Assembly (NCBI GenBank): GCA_027365715.1
Contig: DAHXLZ010000164.1
Coordinates: 1 to 8,082, forward strand
Origin: Methanomassiliicoccales archaeon
Lineage (GTDB): Archaea; Thermoplasmatota; Thermoplasmata; Sysuiplasmatales; Sysuiplasmataceae
Direction of reading: 5' to 3'
DNA: 8,082 nucleotides
Numbering within the stretch: position 1 is the first letter of the stretch; each line of letters opens with the position of its first letter. Positions 6,786 through 8,082 of the stretch are shown piece after piece. A model generated the notes under the pieces. It was not told the DNA's origin. It was given only the letters and a program-made list of their open reading frames with translations, and ran no database searches. The position numbers were made by a program, and so were the translations under genes.

Positions 6786-7217
6786 CTACAAGGTGGCCGA
6801 GTCAAATCCCGGCGAAACCTTCAGCTCATTGGCAAACCTTGGATCGCAGGGACTGCAATAATAGTACATCAGCACAGAAAGGTAGTCATCAACACGTTTC
6901 GCCCCACGGAACGCGCCGGATGGAACGTCCCCGAAGATGTCATCAAGGCTTTGTGGAGATTTTATCTTGATTATCCACTTCATGAAATCGCGGCTCAAGT
7001 TGGCGAGCCGTGCGTAATCGAAAACAAGATCTGGGTCGCATGCATACATCAGGATTGCCACCATTATGCCTGCGCGGCTCGGAACTGTTCCGGCCGTATC
7101 TGACGTGTATTGATCTGTCCACTCACCGATGCGGGCGCTTAACACCCTCAGATTTTCATTCGGTCCCAAAACGAATTTTTTCTTTAGGCTGTCGAAATCG
7201 TACGGAACGACTACCAC
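6786..7217 (-). CDS. Unrecognised protein, possibly 5'-truncated
   Basis: A 143-residue frame with convincing coding character on the minus strand: archaeal-style codon choice throughout and alternating hydrophobic and charged segments. Recognisable stretches are GIMVAILMYACDPDLVFDYA (about 50-69), which is hydrophobic then acidic, and MYYYCSPCD near the C-terminus with a CxxC pair. I do not recognise a family. The only available start is the GTG at 7217, with GGTGGT three bases upstream, too close for a normal ribosome binding site. The frame stays open and protein-like for another 20 codons upstream (AITFVSSSSDGARVGGH) to a TGA at 7278-7280 with no ATG, GTG or TTG, so the gene may have lost its original 5' end. 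It converges on the SelA-like gene across 116 bases that hold no feature I can support. Confidence 0.6.
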   Translation of the reverse strand: MVVVPYDFDSLKKKFVLGPNENLRVLSARIGEWTDQYTSDTAGTVPSRAGIMVAILMYACDPDLVFDYARLANLSRDFMKWIIKIKSPQSLDDIFGDVPSGAFRGAKRVDDYLSVLMYYYCSPCDPRFANELKVSPGFDSATL

Positions 7218-7293
7218 ATGACCACCAACGCGGGCACCATCAGATGATGAAGATACAAAAGTGATTGCTTCTGATTCTCAAATTCGATTTATC

Positions 7294-7299
7294 GGTGAT
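7294..7299 (+). promoter_or_regulatory. Shine-Dalgarno site of the 7308 gene
   Basis: GGTGAT is a full match to part of the archaeal ribosome-binding consensus and lies 8 bases before the ATG at 7308. It is the main evidence that the following frame is a gene. Confidence 0.5.
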
Positions 7300-7307
7300 A
7301 GTCATTC

Positions 7308-7700
7308 ATGCCTACCCATGTTGTGCCGGGTGTCATCTCCGTGCTGTGCAAGAAGGCTGAGATGATCCTGAGAAGACAGAAAGCCGATGCCGGGCCTGTC
7401 CACAAGAAGCTCGGGCAGAAGGCGGAAGAAAGGACGCTTATGTCGACGTTGACAGAAGCGCCTGACTCCGGCAAAGGAATTGAGCTTCCGGCGAAGATTG
7501 TGGGAATTTCACGCGGCACACCCGGAAGTCGGAAATCACTCTTGCAGCAGGCGTTTCGGCCTGCCACAGAGAGCAGTCAGTACCGGGACGTCCGAGAAGT
7601 AATCCGGTCGCGGATGACGGTGGAGGTAAAAGACTCCGGCAAACAGGCGGGGGGACGCCTTATTTGCCCACCGTTTCACCCACGACCGGCGTCATTGTGA
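7308..7700 (+). CDS. Unrecognised small basic protein
   Basis: A 130-residue frame starting at ATG with GGTGAT at ideal spacing. The first 70 or so residues look like a genuine protein: basic helical stretches such as KKAEMILRRQK and HKKLGQKAEERTLM. The later part (from about residue 85) is less convincing, and the last 14 residues run antisense to the DUF4382-like fragment, so the C-terminus may be an accidental read-through into foreign or rearranged sequence. No family is recognised; no membrane segment or signal peptide is seen. A minus-strand frame over 7289-7567 is weaker and has no ribosome binding site. Confidence 0.4.
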   Translation: MPTHVVPGVISVLCKKAEMILRRQKADAGPVHKKLGQKAEERTLMSTLTEAPDSGKGIELPAKIVGISRGTPGSRKSLLQQAFRPATESSQYRDVREVIRSRMTVEVKDSGKQAGGRLICPPFHPRPASL

Positions 7701-7830
7701 AGCCCGCTGCCGGTGAGCCGTGTACCGACTGCGCGCTGTTGAAGTCGAGCGTTATCGATGTTACACCCGTGGTCCCTATTGTGAACTGCCCGGCTATGAA
7801 GACGGTGGTCTTCAGTAGCGATATTGTATA
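7660..7830 (-). pseudogene. DUF4382-like C-terminal fragment (gene remnant)
   Basis: On the minus strand, a frame with no usable start reads, after a TGA at 7831-7833, YTISLLKTTVFIAGQFTIG and then SITLDFNSAQSVHG, GFTMTPVVGETVGK, ending at TAA (7660-7662). The pattern of a TTxxITLDFxxxxSVH core followed by an xMTPVV end resembles the C-terminus of DUF4382, a beta-rich domain found in archaeal and bacterial surface lipoproteins. Intact proteins of this type are much longer and carry an N-terminal signal, both missing here, so this appears to be a decayed or truncated copy. The opposite strand over 7664-7855 is also open but lacks a ribosome binding site. The family call rests on remembered pattern only. 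Confidence 0.45.
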
Positions 7831-7847
7831 TCAGTATGTCCTAACAG

Positions 7848-7874
7848 GATCGTAACGTTCGTACGACGATCGTA
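7848..7874. repeat. Cluster of short palindromes
   Basis: Within 27 bases lie AACGTT (7854-7859), CGTACG (7860-7865) and ACGATCGT (7866-7873), flanked by a direct repeat GATCGTA (7848-7854 and 7868-7874). It is upstream of the gene starting at 7974 and could be a regulator site, a recombination scar or chance. Confidence 0.25.
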
Positions 7875-7973
7875 TGGAATAAGCCCTGAAAACTGCATTT
7901 CCACTGTTTCCCAGCCTGCCCGTCGATCCGATTATATTCCTGTTATGAGCTGCACACATGAAACAGAGGCCGG

Positions 7974-8082
7974 ATGGCAGCAGCACAGCTCAACAGGGAG
8001 AAACTGTACAGGACGCTCACAACACTCGACATATTCGTAGACAGGGCGCTGTCGCTCAGGTGGAAGAGTCCTGAACTCCCGG
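7974..8082 (+). CDS. N-terminus of an unrecognised protein (3' partial)
   Basis: An ATG at 7974, with GAGG (7966-7969) four bases upstream, opens a frame of 36 codons that runs off the window. It reads MAAAQLNREKLYRTLTTLDI and continues with FVDRALSLRWKSPELP, which suggests an amphipathic helical, soluble N-terminus. An in-frame TGA at 7959-7961 just upstream limits the start. There is too little sequence to name a family. The 143 bases before it (7831-7973) hold only the palindrome cluster. Confidence 0.5.
   Translation, partial: MAAAQLNREKLYRTLTTLDIFVDRALSLRWKSPELP

Noticed and set aside
7010..7264. Plus-strand frame opposite the unrecognised 6786-7217 gene
   Set aside because: Its composition is rich in Arg, His and Cys as expected of an antisense frame, while the minus strand has good codon character.
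7664..7855. Plus-strand 63-codon frame
   Set aside because: No ribosome binding site, and the minus strand reads a DUF4382-like C-terminus over the same bases.
1..8082. tRNA, rRNA, CRISPR array or complete insertion sequence
   Set aside because: No cloverleaf, regular repeat-spacer pattern or transposase with terminal repeats was found by reading both strands.

Overview
The window looks like a chromosomal stretch from an archaeon, most likely in or near the Thermoplasmata/Thermoplasmatales. The reasons are a Bat-type HTH_10 regulator (an essentially archaeal family), frequent AGG/AGA arginine codons, AT-rich TATA-like boxes instead of bacterial -35/-10 promoters, a mix of starts with and without Shine-Dalgarno sites, and a CUT1 sugar ABC ATPase beside a cytoplasmic GH42-like glycosidase. 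Base composition is moderate. The taxon is inferred from protein character only; there is no rRNA or marker gene here.

Layout. (1) 1-833 (+): the C-terminal three quarters of a MalK/UgpC-type ABC ATPase, cut by the window edge just before the Q-loop. (2) 834-961: a short convergent gap holding a striking 15-bp inverted repeat (876-890 / 929-943). (3) 962-3133 (-): a GH42-like beta-galactosidase-type glycoside hydrolase. (4) 3155-3462: a divergent promoter region with a near-palindromic operator candidate. (5) 3463-4188 (+): an HTH_10 transcription regulator, which nearly abuts, tail to tail, (6) 4202-5230 (-): a D-glutamate cyclase-like (DUF4392) protein. (7) 5231-5508: a second divergent promoter region carrying the same operator core. 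(8) 5509-6669 (+): a SelA/DgaE-type PLP enzyme. (9) 6786-8082: a less ordered tail with an unrecognised minus-strand gene (6786-7217), an unrecognised plus-strand gene with a good ribosome binding site (7308-7700), a start-less DUF4382-like fragment on the minus strand (7660-7830), and the first 36 codons of a gene that leaves the window (7974 on).

How it may work together. The ATPase would energise uptake of an oligosaccharide or related solute, and the cytoplasmic glycosidase would cleave it. The HTH_10 protein is the natural candidate regulator. The most interesting observation is that the two divergent intergenic regions (glycosidase/regulator and cyclase/PLP enzyme) share an 11-bp identical core within a near-palindrome close to TGCAACATGTTGCA. 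This suggests one regulator controls sugar cleavage together with a DUF4392 + SelA-like pair. That pair could process an amino-sugar acid or a D-amino acid released from the same substrate; the substrate is not determined by the sequence.

No tRNA, rRNA, CRISPR array or complete insertion sequence was seen.
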